Under the pieces are notes generated by a model that ran no database searches, was not told where the DNA came from, and worked only from the letters and a program-made list of their open reading frames with translations. This document shows positions 25,487 to 34,368 of a stretch of DNA of 64,000 bases, in pieces. Made by a program: the position numbers and the translations under genes. Positions within the stretch are counted from its first letter, which is position 1; every line of letters starts with the position of its first letter. The stretch covers positions 5,767,501-5,831,500 of the forward strand of contig NZ_CP031168.1 of assembly GCF_022354825.1 (NCBI RefSeq), read 5' to 3'. This DNA is from Paenibacillus sp. H1-7. GTDB taxonomy: Bacteria; Bacillota; Bacilli; Paenibacillales; NBRC-103111.

Positions 25487-26785
25487 TTACGGGTATAAGC
25501 GGTACAACAGTCTTGGAAAAGGTATCGTCTCCCTGACGTGATCCAGCCCGCAAATCCAAGCGACCGTACGCTCCAATCCCAAGCCGAACCCGGAATGCGG
25601 CACGCTTCCGTATTTGCGTAAATCGAGATACCATTGGTACGCTTCCTTGGACAGCTCATGCTCCGTGAAGCGCTGCTCCATCAGCTCGGGATCGTCGATA
25701 CGCTGGCTCCCCCCGATGATTTCCCCGTACCCTTCCGGCGCGATCATGTCGGCGCACAGGACGACTTCAGGCCGGCTCGGATCCGGCTTCATATAGAAAG
25801 CCTTAATTTCCGTCGGGTAGTGTGTAATGAACACCGGCGTCTCGTATTTCTCGGCAATAGCCGTTTCGTGCGGCGCTCCGAAGTCCTCGCCCCAGTCGAA
25901 TTCATGCCCGTTGGCCTTCAGGAACGCGACCGCTTCGTCGTATGTAATCCGCGGGAACGGCGCCCGGATCTTCTCGAGCTTGGACGTATCCCGCTCCAGC
26001 ACCTCAAGCTCATTACTGCAGTGCTGCAGCACCGACTGCACGATATGAGACACGAACTGCTCCTGAATTTTCAGGTTCTCCTCGTGGGTGACGAACGCCA
26101 TTTCCGGCTCGATCATCCAAAATTCGATCAAGTGACGGCGCGTCTTCGACTTCTCCGCGCGGAAGGTAGGTCCGAACGAGTAAACCCGGCCGAGCGCCAT
26201 CGCTGCCGCTTCCATATATAGTTGACCGCTTTGCGTCAAAAAGGCGTCTTCATCGAAATACTTCGTATGAAACAAGTTCGTCGTCCCTTCACAAGAGGAC
26301 GGCGTCAATATCGGCGGATCGACGAGATGAAAGCCTCTCTCATCAAAAAACTGCTGAATAGCGCGGATAATTTGCGCACGCACGACAAGAATGGCGCGCT
26401 GGCGGGGCGAACGGATCCACAGATGACGGTGATCCATCAAATAGTCGACCCCGTGCTCCTTCGGAGTAATCGGATAATCCGAAGATACTTGAATGATCTC
26501 AATGCCGGTAACGGTCAGCTCGTATCCGCTCTTACTGCGGGTATCCTCCCGGACTGTGCCCGTCACATACAGCGAGCTCTCCTGCGTCAGCTTGCCAGCC
26601 GCTTCCCATACGTCCTCCGGCACCTCGCTTTTGACAACGACCGCTTGTATAAAACCGGAGCCGTCGCGCAGCTGCAAAAATTGAATTTTACCGCTCGATC
26701 TTTTGTTATGCAGCCAGCAGCCAATCGTAACCGTATTGTCTTTGTACTGACTGACATCGCGGATCATGGATAAGTTTCGGCTCAA
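25487..26785 (-). CDS. asnS: asparagine--tRNA ligase
   Basis: A class II aminoacyl-tRNA synthetase of about 432 residues. The N-terminal OB fold binds the anticodon (VTIGCWLHNKRSSGKIQFLQ). The catalytic core carries motif 2 (FGPTFRAEKSKTRRHLIEFW) and motif 3 (GFGLGLERTVAWI). The start is set at TTG 26785, 8 bases after AGGAAGG; the ATG at 26794 lies directly on that site and the ATG at 26767 is the other option. It lies upstream of dnaD and downstream of ackA with no clear terminator between. No T-box was found before it. Confidence 0.9.
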   Translation of the reverse strand: MSRNLSMIRDVSQYKDNTVTIGCWLHNKRSSGKIQFLQLRDGSGFIQAVVVKSEVPEDVWEAAGKLTQESSLYVTGTVREDTRSKSGYELTVTGIEIIQVSSDYPITPKEHGVDYLMDHRHLWIRSPRQRAILVVRAQIIRAIQQFFDERGFHLVDPPILTPSSCEGTTNLFHTKYFDEDAFLTQSGQLYMEAAAMALGRVYSFGPTFRAEKSKTRRHLIEFWMIEPEMAFVTHEENLKIQEQFVSHIVQSVLQHCSNELEVLERDTSKLEKIRAPFPRITYDEAVAFLKANGHEFDWGEDFGAPHETAIAEKYETPVFITHYPTEIKAFYMKPDPSRPEVVLCADMIAPEGYGEIIGGSQRIDDPELMEQRFTEHELSKEAYQWYLDLRKYGSVPHSGFGLGLERTVAWICGLDHVRETIPFPRLLYRLYP

Positions 26786-26827
26786 ACAGACCATCCTTCC
26801 TGCTATTGGGATCTCTTTATCTCTATA

Positions 26828-28042
26828 TTATACTACATTTAATCGATTCAATATCAATTGATGCGTATCTCTCGCAATAACCAGCTCTTCGTTCGTCGGT
26901 ATGACCAGCACCTGCACCCGGGACCGTTCAGTCGAGATACGGCGATCTTCCGGGCTTCTTGCTGCATTGGCCTGCTCATCGAGCTCAACGCCTAGGAAGG
27001 TCAAATTCGTGCATACCGCCTTACGAAGCGCCGGAGAATTTTCCCCGACCCCAGCTGTAAACACGATAGCATCGAGTCCGTTCATGGCAGCTGCATAGGC
27101 GCCGATATATTTGCGCAGCCGGTATTCGTACATTTCGAAGGCTAATGCGGCGTTTTTATCCCCGGCTTCCATCGATTCGAGAATTTCCCGCATGTCGCTG
27201 CTGATGCCCGAAATCGCCATCAATCCGCTATGCTTATTGAGCATCGAGTTAACCTCGCCGAGCGTCAAATCCTCTTTGCCCATCGCATAAGGCACGATAG
27301 CCGGATCGATATCGCCGCTGCGTGTTCCCATCATCAGCCCTTCCAAAGGCGTCATTCCCATGCTCGTATCGTACGATTTGCCGTTCATAACCGCCGTGCA
27401 GCTTGCCCCGTTGCCAATATGGCACGAAATCAGCTTGAGTTCCTGTAAAGGTCTCTGCAGCAGCATAGCGGCTCTCTCGCTCACGTAAGCGTGAGAAGTG
27501 CCGTGGAACCCGTACCGGCGTATTTTATGCTTCTTGTACAGAACCATAGGTATCGGATACAAATACGATTGCGGCGGCATCGTCTGATGGAAAGCCGTAT
27601 CGAACACGACAACCTGCGGAACCTCCGGCATGTTGGCTTCGACCGCATGAATCCCAAGCATGTGCGCCGGATTGTGAAGCGGTGCCAGATCGAACAACCG
27701 TTTAATCTCGCGTTTCACGTCTTCATCGACCAGGACGGAGCCGGAGAACGACTCGCCGCCATGGACAACCCGATGCCCGACAGCATCAATATCCTGAATC
27801 GATCCGAGCACACCGTATTGCTTGTGAACCAGCATATCCAGCACCTTCCGAATGGCGGACGTATGCTCCAATATTTCCGACACCTCGCGGATCTCCGGCT
27901 TTCCATCAGGCTCGAAGCTCGCAATGGCGGAATCCATGCCGATTCGCTCTACTTTTCCCTTGGCAAGCACCGCTTCGTTCTCCATCGAATACAGCTGGAA
28001 CTTCAATGAAGAGCTTCCCGCATTAATGACTAAAATTTTCAT
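26828..28042 (-). CDS. ackA: acetate kinase
   Basis: A 404-residue ASKHA-fold kinase: VINAGSSSLKFQLY at the N-terminus, HRVVHGGE (about residues 88-95), DTAFHQTMP (about 148-156), HIGNGASCTAV, GTRSGDIDP and FTAGVGENSP. It interconverts acetate plus ATP with acetyl phosphate. Its start overlaps the 3-hydroxyacyl-CoA dehydrogenase stop by 4 bases (ATGA), so the two are co-translated. A pta gene is not in this window. Confidence 0.93.
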   Translation of the reverse strand: MKILVINAGSSSLKFQLYSMENEAVLAKGKVERIGMDSAIASFEPDGKPEIREVSEILEHTSAIRKVLDMLVHKQYGVLGSIQDIDAVGHRVVHGGESFSGSVLVDEDVKREIKRLFDLAPLHNPAHMLGIHAVEANMPEVPQVVVFDTAFHQTMPPQSYLYPIPMVLYKKHKIRRYGFHGTSHAYVSERAAMLLQRPLQELKLISCHIGNGASCTAVMNGKSYDTSMGMTPLEGLMMGTRSGDIDPAIVPYAMGKEDLTLGEVNSMLNKHSGLMAISGISSDMREILESMEAGDKNAALAFEMYEYRLRKYIGAYAAAMNGLDAIVFTAGVGENSPALRKAVCTNLTFLGVELDEQANAARSPEDRRISTERSRVQVLVIPTNEELVIARDTHQLILNRLNVV

Positions 28043-28911
28043 AACCGGTCACCGTCCTTGTCATAACGAAAGAAGCCTTGTCCCGTTTTCGTGCCAAGCT
28101 GGCCTGCGCGTACCATTTGCTTCAGCAGCACCGCCGGACGGTATTTGACATCGCCGAATTCCCGGAACATTCTCTCCATGGCGGCGAGCACCGAATCGAG
28201 CCCGAACCGGTCGCACATCTCCAGCGGACCATAATGGAAATCGTACCCGATCCGCATTGCCGTATCGATGTCTTCCGCACTCGCCACCCTTTCTGACAGC
28301 GTATGCAAAGCTTCGTTAATTAGCACACAAATTAACCGTGTCGTAACATAACCAGGCGATTCATATACTTGAATGCCCCGTTTCTGGATCGTTTCCTCCA
28401 CAAACTGCTTGGTGAATGCAAACGTTTCTTCAGAAGTTTTCAACCCTCTAATAATTTCCACCAAATGGATTTTTGATACGGGATATATGAAATGAATGCC
28501 GATAGTGCGCTCCGGCTTCTCCGTTACCGCGGCAATTTCCGTCAAGCTTAACGTCGACGTATTGCTTGCCAGTATAGTCGTAGGCGGGCAGATCGAATCC
28601 AGCTGCCGGAACAGCTTCATCTTCTGCTTCAGGTCCTCGGTGATCGACTCGATGACCAGCTGGCACTCCGCGCAGCGCTGTAAAGCGGTTTCTTTATGTA
28701 TCTTCGATAAAATGAGCTTTTTCTCAGCGGCCGTAATCGCCCACTTCTCCATCTGCTTGTCCAGGCTCATCTCGATTTGTTCCCAAGCTCGCTCCACCTG
28801 CTCCTTCGAACGATCGATCAGTATGACGTCGAGCCCTTGAGCCGCTAGCATTTCCGCAATTCCTTGACCCATAGTTCCTGCACCGATGACTCCGACTTTG
28901 CTGCACTGCAT
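28039..28911 (-). CDS. 3-hydroxybutyryl-CoA / 3-hydroxyacyl-CoA dehydrogenase
   Basis: A 290-residue protein with an N-terminal Rossmann fold (VGVIGAGTMGQGIAEMLA), the catalytic His region (ERTIGIHFIYPVSKIHLVEII) and the C-terminal helical domain (GYVTTRLICVLINEALHTL, GPLEMCDRFGLDSVL). Most such enzymes reduce acetoacetyl-CoA or oxidise 3-hydroxyacyl-CoA with NAD(P). Length is typical of the Hbd/MmgB group. It overlaps ackA, suggesting a link between acyl-CoA turnover and acetate formation. The true substrate is not certain, and no thiolase or crotonase is next to it. Confidence 0.85.
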   Translation of the reverse strand: MQCSKVGVIGAGTMGQGIAEMLAAQGLDVILIDRSKEQVERAWEQIEMSLDKQMEKWAITAAEKKLILSKIHKETALQRCAECQLVIESITEDLKQKMKLFRQLDSICPPTTILASNTSTLSLTEIAAVTEKPERTIGIHFIYPVSKIHLVEIIRGLKTSEETFAFTKQFVEETIQKRGIQVYESPGYVTTRLICVLINEALHTLSERVASAEDIDTAMRIGYDFHYGPLEMCDRFGLDSVLAAMERMFREFGDVKYRPAVLLKQMVRAGQLGTKTGQGFFRYDKDGDRL

Positions 28912-28966
28912 GCCGTCTCCCCCTTAACCGCTTCCTGCTGCAAATTATCTAATTATTAACCAACGG

Positions 28967-28980
28967 TAAAAACGCTTGCA
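28967..28980 (-). promoter_or_regulatory. candidate cre site (CcpA) before the dehydrogenase-ackA operon
   Basis: On the minus strand TGCAAGCGTTTTTA matches 12 of 14 positions of the cre consensus. It is about 18 bases downstream of a TATAAT (29003-28998), so it would act as a road block or start-site repressor. The flanking AACGGT/ACCGTT forms an inverted repeat around it. Confidence 0.45.
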
Positions 28981-29098
28981 AACAACCGTTTAGTTTCATT
29001 ATACATCAAGCCGAAGCGGAAATCCTATGACATTGTTGTGAACCCATTAACATCCATGATCGCCGGTTATGGAGTACACGAATCCTCATTGTTCCGGC

Positions 29099-29142
29099 AA
29101 AAAAAACGAGTCCTGCAGCCGCAATTGCAGCTGAAGACCCGC
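29099..29142 (-). terminator. terminator of the oxidoreductase/isomerase operon
   Basis: On the minus strand a GC-rich stem with CAGCTGC-AATT-GCGGCTG at its tip is followed by eight T. Confidence 0.75.
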
Positions 29143-29163
29143 CTTTGTACAACTATGACTATA

Positions 29164-30183
29164 TTAAAGAGAAATGACCTTTTTCGTATCTTGCGATTCG
29201 AAGGCAGCAAGAATGACTTTCAACGACTTCAAGCCTTCCTCACCGGAAATGCTAGGCGGCGTATTGGTAACGAGGCAGTTGACGAATTCGTCGATGACGC
29301 CGCTTGTCGTTTGCTTCTCGTTGGTCGCCATAGCTCCCACCTTGTATTTCTCTACCGAACCGTTGCGCAGCTCCACAATGACTTGATCGTCCGGGTGCGT
29401 GCCGATTTTCATTACGCCGTTCTCGCACCAAAGCACTGTGCTGTTGTCTCCGCCTTTGTAGTACGTCCAGCTTGCTACGAGCGTTCCGATCACGCCGCTT
29501 TGCATGCGCACTACGCAAGTCGCGTTGTCGTCAACATCGGTGCCTTCCTTATGTATCGTTCCGACGAATGCTGCAATGTCCACCACTTCGTCATCGAGCA
29601 ACCAACGGATAAGGTCGGACTTGTGAACTCCAAGGTCGCCCATTGCGCCCATGATCGCTTCTTCCTTACGGAAAAACCAGCTGTCTCTTCCGTCTACGCT
29701 CCAGCCTTCCGGTCCGGGATGTCCGAACGAAGTGCGGAACGTAATCACCTTGCCGAGTCGGCCCGTTTGCAAAATTTCTTTTGCTTTCGCATGAGGCGGC
29801 ATCAAACGTTGATTGTGACCTACCATCAAGTAGACATTGTTATTGCGTGCCGCTTCGATCATAGCCAAACCTTCGGCTTCCGAAGTAGCCATAGGCTTTT
29901 CAACCAGGACGTGCGCGCCTGCATTGGCTGCCGCGATCGAAACCGTGGCATGTAAAGCGTTCGGAGTACATACGCTCACGGCATCCGGCTTTTCCGCTTT
30001 CAGCATTTCATTGTAATCGGTGTAGGCTTTGGCGCCATATTGGGATGCGTAATGCTCCGCGCGGTCTTTTATAATATCGACGAATGCAACCAGCTCTACG
30101 TTAGGATTTGCTGCATATTCAGGAATATGTCTGTGCTTGGAAATGGCTCCGCAGCCAATGACGGCGACTCTAATTTTGCTCAT
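29164..30183 (-). CDS. Gfo/Idh/MocA-family oxidoreductase
   Basis: A 339-residue NAD(P)-dependent oxidoreductase. The N-terminal Rossmann fold has VIGCGAISKHRH, and the family EKP motif appears at VLVEKPMATS (about residue 97). The C-terminal alpha/beta domain includes GDLGVHKSDLIRWLL, typical of inositol/sugar dehydrogenases. It follows a sugar-isomerase-like gene by about 37 bases and is likely in one transcript with it. The substrate, probably a sugar or cyclitol, is unknown. Confidence 0.87.
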   Translation of the reverse strand: MSKIRVAVIGCGAISKHRHIPEYAANPNVELVAFVDIIKDRAEHYASQYGAKAYTDYNEMLKAEKPDAVSVCTPNALHATVSIAAANAGAHVLVEKPMATSEAEGLAMIEAARNNNVYLMVGHNQRLMPPHAKAKEILQTGRLGKVITFRTSFGHPGPEGWSVDGRDSWFFRKEEAIMGAMGDLGVHKSDLIRWLLDDEVVDIAAFVGTIHKEGTDVDDNATCVVRMQSGVIGTLVASWTYYKGGDNSTVLWCENGVMKIGTHPDDQVIVELRNGSVEKYKVGAMATNEKQTTSGVIDEFVNCLVTNTPPSISGEEGLKSLKVILAAFESQDTKKVISL

Positions 30184-30220
30184 TATCGTTTCGGCTCCTT
30201 TGTAGTTAGGTTAAGTGCTA

Positions 30221-30991
30221 TTAAAATTTGGACAGATAGTTGTCCTGAAGCCATTTCAGGCTTGTGGCAACGCTTTCCAGAGGAGGATTTTGACAGCGGT
30301 CCTGCTCCACGATCAGCCATTCTACGTCAGCATCGGATGCTGCCTGAATAACGACCGGCAAATCGATCTCGCCTTGTCCCAGCTCGACCGTATTGATCTG
30401 ATTGTTGATCATGCCTTTGAAATCCTTAAGATGAAGCAACGGCAGACGGCCTGCATAATCAGCAATATATTTTAGCGTATCGAGGCCTGCATATTGGACC
30501 CAGCCTGCGTCCATTTCCACCAAAATATGCTCCGGTGCGGATGCGTACAGCGCGTCGAAAACATATTGGTCGCCAATCTTCGTCTCAAACTCGAAAGCAT
30601 GGTTATGATAAGCGAATTTCAAGCCTTTTTCATTGGCTCTGCGTGCCGCTTCCCCTAAGAATCCGAACAAGCTTTTCCAAGCCTCCGCATCATGACGGTC
30701 TTCCGCCGCTACATAAGGGCAGATCAGGTATTTGGCACCAATCGCTAGCAAATAGTCGATCTCTTTGTCCAAATCGTTACGCATATTTTGCAAGCTCACA
30801 TGAGCTCCGATCGGCTTCAGGTTCAGCTCGTCCAGCAGCTGCTTCAGCTCGTCGGCAGGCAGGCCACCGTAACCGGCAAATTCAACGCCCTCATAGCCAA
30901 GCTCGGCCACACGGCGCAGCGTACCGCGGAAATCTTTCGCCAAGTCGTCACGAACCGTATAAAGCTGCACACCAATGCCCATTCTTCTCAA
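30221..30991 (-). CDS. sugar phosphate isomerase/epimerase-like TIM barrel
   Basis: The start is TTG 30991, with GGGAGA 9 bases upstream; ATG 30982 is the alternative. The ~256-residue product matches the xylose isomerase-like TIM-barrel family (AP endonuclease 2 fold): GIGVQLYTVRDDL, GYEGVEFAGYGG, FAYHNHAFEF, LVEMDAGWVQYAG and LLHLKDFKG carry the usual His/Glu/Asp metal ligands. It is encoded with a Gfo/Idh/MocA oxidoreductase, a common pair for sugar or inositol catabolism, and is divergent from an AraC regulator. The exact sugar is unknown. Confidence 0.85.
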   Translation of the reverse strand: MRRMGIGVQLYTVRDDLAKDFRGTLRRVAELGYEGVEFAGYGGLPADELKQLLDELNLKPIGAHVSLQNMRNDLDKEIDYLLAIGAKYLICPYVAAEDRHDAEAWKSLFGFLGEAARRANEKGLKFAYHNHAFEFETKIGDQYVFDALYASAPEHILVEMDAGWVQYAGLDTLKYIADYAGRLPLLHLKDFKGMINNQINTVELGQGEIDLPVVIQAASDADVEWLIVEQDRCQNPPLESVATSLKWLQDNYLSKF

Positions 30992-31117
30992 CCTGTTCAC
31001 TCTCCCAATAAAGTAATCTATTTGATACCATTTTAATCGCAAATCCCCTATAATGACTATGAACGATGTGGTTACAACATGAACTATTTTGCTAATAATC
31101 GATAAGGAGTTACGTGG

Positions 31118-31960
31118 ATGCTCTCTCAAATTCTATCATGCGGCTATTCCTATCATTCGCAGCGTTTCCAGACCGGGCACAACGATGTCATGCGCGCCTA
31201 CCTGTTCCGTCTGCAGACGGAAGGCTATTGTCAGGCTATGGTGAACGGAGCGATGACACGGATCGAAACCGGAGATTTGCTGTTGTATCAGCCGGGAGAC
31301 ATCTACGACCTGCGGGTCGACGAGCATACGAACAAGCTTAGGCAGACGCTTATTTCCAGCGGGGACTATTACATCATTTGCAAGGGCGAGTGGCTCGAAG
31401 CGTGGTGGAGAAAAAGCAAAAAGCCGCAAAAGGTCCGCATCGCCGCCTATGAAAAGCTTCTCATCTTATGGAGGCAAATCATTCTGGAGAAGCGGCGCAT
31501 CGAAGACGAAAACAAGGAGCTGTCGGATTACTTGCTGCGTGCCCTATGCCTTCATATTGATAGGGCCGTTACGGAGACACGAACGCTCCATGGGAGCTCT
31601 TTTCTCGCCTCCCGGATGAAGAGCTTCATAGAAGAGCACGCCATCCTTCCCTTCAAGATCGACGATGTTGCCGCCCATGTCGGCTTAAGCGTATCGAGGG
31701 CGGTCCATTTATTCAAGGAATGCTTCGGCAAAACGATGATTCAATATGCGCTCGAAATTCGTTTGTCCACCTCTATCGAACGAATGAATTACAGCAGCAT
31801 GACGCTCGAGCAGATCGCCGAAACGTCCGGCTTCGGCAGTTATACGTATTTTCACCGCGTGTTCCGCGAAAAGTACGGGATCTCCCCGAAGGAATTCCGG
31901 CTGCAGCAGGCAAGAGGCGTTGGCGGCACAGATGCAGATCGAAGCGGACACAACGAGTAA
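31118..31960 (+). CDS. AraC-family transcriptional regulator
   Basis: A 280-residue regulator. The N-terminal ~100 residues look like a cupin sensor (AYLFRLQTEGYCQAMVNG, ETGDLLLYQPGDIYDLRV). The C-terminal ~100 residues contain two AraC HTH motifs (IDDVAAHVGLSVSRAVHLFK; LEQIAETSGFGSYTYFHRVF) and the final KYGISPKEFR. AAGGAG precedes ATG 31118. It diverges from the TIM-barrel/oxidoreductase operon and probably activates it in response to a sugar. A TATAAT at 31049-31054 is a candidate -10 with no good -35. Confidence 0.88.
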   Translation: MLSQILSCGYSYHSQRFQTGHNDVMRAYLFRLQTEGYCQAMVNGAMTRIETGDLLLYQPGDIYDLRVDEHTNKLRQTLISSGDYYIICKGEWLEAWWRKSKKPQKVRIAAYEKLLILWRQIILEKRRIEDENKELSDYLLRALCLHIDRAVTETRTLHGSSFLASRMKSFIEEHAILPFKIDDVAAHVGLSVSRAVHLFKECFGKTMIQYALEIRLSTSIERMNYSSMTLEQIAETSGFGSYTYFHRVFREKYGISPKEFRLQQARGVGGTDADRSGHNE

Positions 31961-32052
31961 ACAACAATTTGCCGCAGCAGCCTGTCTGTTGCGCCAGAAG
32001 CCTGCCCCCTCGGGATGTCCGTCACTCTGTATTTTAGTATGAGCATCGTAAA

Positions 32053-32154
32053 ATGAAACGCAAAAGCGAATCGAAGCGGCAAAAGGAAGCAATGAAAGAA
32101 CGAAAATTTGCTTTAATGGTGCAAAAAGCGAAATATAAGCATCGCGGCCAATGA
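32053..32154 (+). CDS. 33-residue basic peptide, possible remnant of a DUF2992/YjdF-like end
   Basis: The ORF begins ATG 32053 and ends TGA 32154, with an in-frame stop at 32035-32037, so it is not an extension of the AraC gene. The peptide is highly basic (MKRKSESKRQKEAMKERKF) and ends KYKHRGQ, which recalls the Lys/Arg-rich C-terminus of YjdF/DUF2992 proteins. No strong ribosome binding site precedes it. It could be a decayed gene end, or an expressed small peptide. It is followed by a good plus-strand terminator. Confidence 0.35.
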   Translation: MKRKSESKRQKEAMKERKFALMVQKAKYKHRGQ

Positions 32155-32171
32155 CGCGCTTCAGGATTCTG

Positions 32172-32208
32172 GAGCTGTCCCATTATGGAAATGGGACAGC
32201 TCTTTTTA
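32172..32208 (+). terminator. terminator after the AraC region
   Basis: GAGCTGTCCCAT (32172-32183) and ATGGGACAGCTC (32191-32202) form a 12-bp stem followed by TTTTT. It overlaps the last codons of the convergent UDP-sugar pyrophosphorylase gene. Confidence 0.85.
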
Positions 32209-33579
32209 CTGCTGCAGCAGCTTCCGGACAACGTCATCCGTCAAGCCCTCGCCGGAATAAGAATCCAGCGGGGATATTTCGATGGGACGGTCCCCGATCA
32301 GCTCGGCAGGTACACCTGCAGCTAGCAGCCATTTCCTGTGCAAGTCAAATACGAGCCTGCGCGCGGTTTCAGGGCTGTCCTCTCCTTCTTTGTTTTTGAC
32401 GGGCGCAAACTCCTCCTCCCGCTTCACTTTCAATACGGTAATGTTGTCGGCCAATGAGAAGAAATCGAATATAAACCGTTCGAATTTGAATGCATTCGGC
32501 TGCTCCGGGATCACGAGACGGCCGGTCGGATCAATGAAGCTGATCCTTTTATGTGCCATTGCATAAGGCAGCTCCGCCTCCGCAAACTTTTCAATAAAGT
32601 CAAGCCGGAACGCTTGCATCGACAGGTTGCCCAAGCCGTAAAGGAGTTTGCCTTGCCGGTCCGTTGCATGCTTCATGGTTTCCGGTATGACGGTATATTC
32701 AACGACCGCCGGACGTCCAGACTTCATGCACAGCACGCCCACCTGCTCCTCGGGACCGGATTTCTCCGCCGCTTTGGCAGCTGCAGGATGAGAATGGGAT
32801 GCCGCCATTCCGAGGAACAACGGATCGGCTACCTTCACCAACGCATTATCGACATTGTAATAATAGAGCCATGTCAATCCGCGCCGCTTCATATCGACCA
32901 AGGCGCCCGAACGCCTTAAAGCTGCAAAGCAGTCTCCATTGCCGCTAGGCACCAAGCTGATCTGATCCTTTGCAGCCAGCAAGATCTTCCCCTCAGCATC
33001 CAGAGCAGGCATAACGCCCTGCGTGAAAAAAAAGCAATCGGCCGAACGCAGCCCGAAATAATTTGCTTGCTCGAAAAAACGCACCGTCTCGTCATGATTG
33101 GCGGGACTGGTCATAATGTACCACGGGATAGCCTGTCCTGCCCGCTCCGTAAGGTTAATCAGCCGCTCCGCCTGCAGCTGGAAGAACGATTTGCATGAAG
33201 GCAAACCGATGTCATACGTCCCCTTCGGCCCATCGTAGCCTAACCGGCTGCCTTGTCCCCCGGCTACTACTATGGCTCCTGCTTTGCCCTCCCGCAGCAA
33301 GCGCCACCCGGCCTCCGTATAGCGCTGCTTCTCCCGATCGCTGAGCTCGTCCCATGCGTAAGCCGGGATCGGAGATATGCCCGCCGCTGCAAAAGCATCC
33401 TCTTCCTTTTTAACGGAAGCTTGCTCCCAAATCGAGCGGATCCGCTCCAAATCCAGCTGCAGCACCTGATCCAGCAGCTGTCGTCGCGAATCGCCGGATA
33501 GCTCATCGTAAAAGCGCAGCAGATGCTCCTGACCGTATGCGGCCACCCTTGCTTCCGCTTCCTCGCGTCTTTGTTCCAA
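32206..33579 (-). CDS. UDP-sugar pyrophosphorylase, UDPGP/UAP family
   Basis: A 457-residue protein of the eukaryotic-type UDPGP family (UDP-N-acetylhexosamine pyrophosphorylase-like). The nucleotide-binding motif is GGQGSRLGYDGPKG (about residues 107-120), followed by IGLPSCKSFFQLQAERL, YIMTSPANH, PSGNGDCFAAL (UTP binding) and YYNVDNALV. It uses UTP and a sugar-1-phosphate. TTG 33579 has GGGGGAG 6 bases upstream. The bacterial GlmU/GalU families are unrelated, so this is an additional activity. The sugar specificity (GlcNAc-1-P or GalNAc-1-P versus glucose-1-P) cannot be read from sequence. Confidence 0.85.
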   Translation of the reverse strand: MEQRREEAEARVAAYGQEHLLRFYDELSGDSRRQLLDQVLQLDLERIRSIWEQASVKKEEDAFAAAGISPIPAYAWDELSDREKQRYTEAGWRLLREGKAGAIVVAGGQGSRLGYDGPKGTYDIGLPSCKSFFQLQAERLINLTERAGQAIPWYIMTSPANHDETVRFFEQANYFGLRSADCFFFTQGVMPALDAEGKILLAAKDQISLVPSGNGDCFAALRRSGALVDMKRRGLTWLYYYNVDNALVKVADPLFLGMAASHSHPAAAKAAEKSGPEEQVGVLCMKSGRPAVVEYTVIPETMKHATDRQGKLLYGLGNLSMQAFRLDFIEKFAEAELPYAMAHKRISFIDPTGRLVIPEQPNAFKFERFIFDFFSLADNITVLKVKREEEFAPVKNKEGEDSPETARRLVFDLHRKWLLAAGVPAELIGDRPIEISPLDSYSGEGLTDDVVRKLLQQ

Positions 33580-33678
33580 CCTGTTCTCCCCCTCGATCGG
33601 ATCTTCCAGCTTTTGGGTTCATTGTATCATATTTCTTCGCGCTTACGTTACCTTGCTGCGCATGAACCCCACTTAAAC

Positions 33679-33718
33679 AAAAAAAGACCGCCCGGGTCGG
33701 ATAACCCGGAACAGTCTC
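33679..33718 (-). terminator. terminator of leuCD
   Basis: On the minus strand AGACTGTTCCGGGT pairs imperfectly with ACCCGGGCGGTCT, followed by seven T. Confidence 0.85.
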
Positions 33719-33730
33719 TTAATAAACAGC

Positions 33731-34336
33731 TTATTTATATGCAAGACGAGCTTTGTGTGCTTCTTCGTAAGCAGCGATTTTATCTGCGTGCTGAAGCGTC
33801 AAGCCGATATCGTCCAAGCCTTGCAGCAGGAATTGACGGCGGTGCTCATCCAGATCGAAGTCGATGCTCAAGCCTTGATCGTCAGTGATCTTTTTGTTCT
33901 CAAGATCAACCGTCAATTGGTAGCCTTCCGTCTTAGCCGTACGCTGGAACAGCTCTTCCACTTGCTCTTCGCTCAATTTGATAGGCAAAATGCCGTTTTT
34001 GAAGCAGTTGTTGTAGAAAATGTCCGCATAAGACGGAGCGATAACGACTTTGAAGCCGTAATCCTGAATAGCCCAAGGCGCGTGCTCACGGGAAGATCCG
34101 CAGCCGAAGTTCGCACGGGAGATCAGAACGGACGAACCTTGGTAGCGAGGCTGATTCAAGGAAAACTCCTTGATCACTTCGCCGGACTTGTCAAAGCGCC
34201 ATTCGAAGAACAAAAATTGGCCGAAGCCGGAGCGCTCGATCCGTTTCAAAAATTGTTTAGGGATGATGGCATCTGTATCTACGTTAACGCGGTCGACCGG
34301 GCCTACAAGACCGGTATGCTTAGTAAAAGCTTCCAT
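33731..34336 (-). CDS. leuD: 3-isopropylmalate dehydratase small subunit
   Basis: A 201-residue swivelling-domain subunit of isopropylmalate isomerase. Diagnostic segments are NVDTDAIIPKQFLKRI, ILISRANFGCGSSREHAPWA (substrate loop) and ILPIKLSEEQ. With LeuC it isomerises 2- to 3-isopropylmalate in leucine synthesis. It lies 32 bases after leuC and shares a terminator. The rest of leucine biosynthesis (leuA, leuB) is not in this window. Confidence 0.95.
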   Translation of the reverse strand: MEAFTKHTGLVGPVDRVNVDTDAIIPKQFLKRIERSGFGQFLFFEWRFDKSGEVIKEFSLNQPRYQGSSVLISRANFGCGSSREHAPWAIQDYGFKVVIAPSYADIFYNNCFKNGILPIKLSEEQVEELFQRTAKTEGYQLTVDLENKKITDDQGLSIDFDLDEHRRQFLLQGLDDIGLTLQHADKIAAYEEAHKARLAYK

Positions 34337-34368
34337 GTAGTCATTCTCCTCACTTAAGGTTTATTGAA

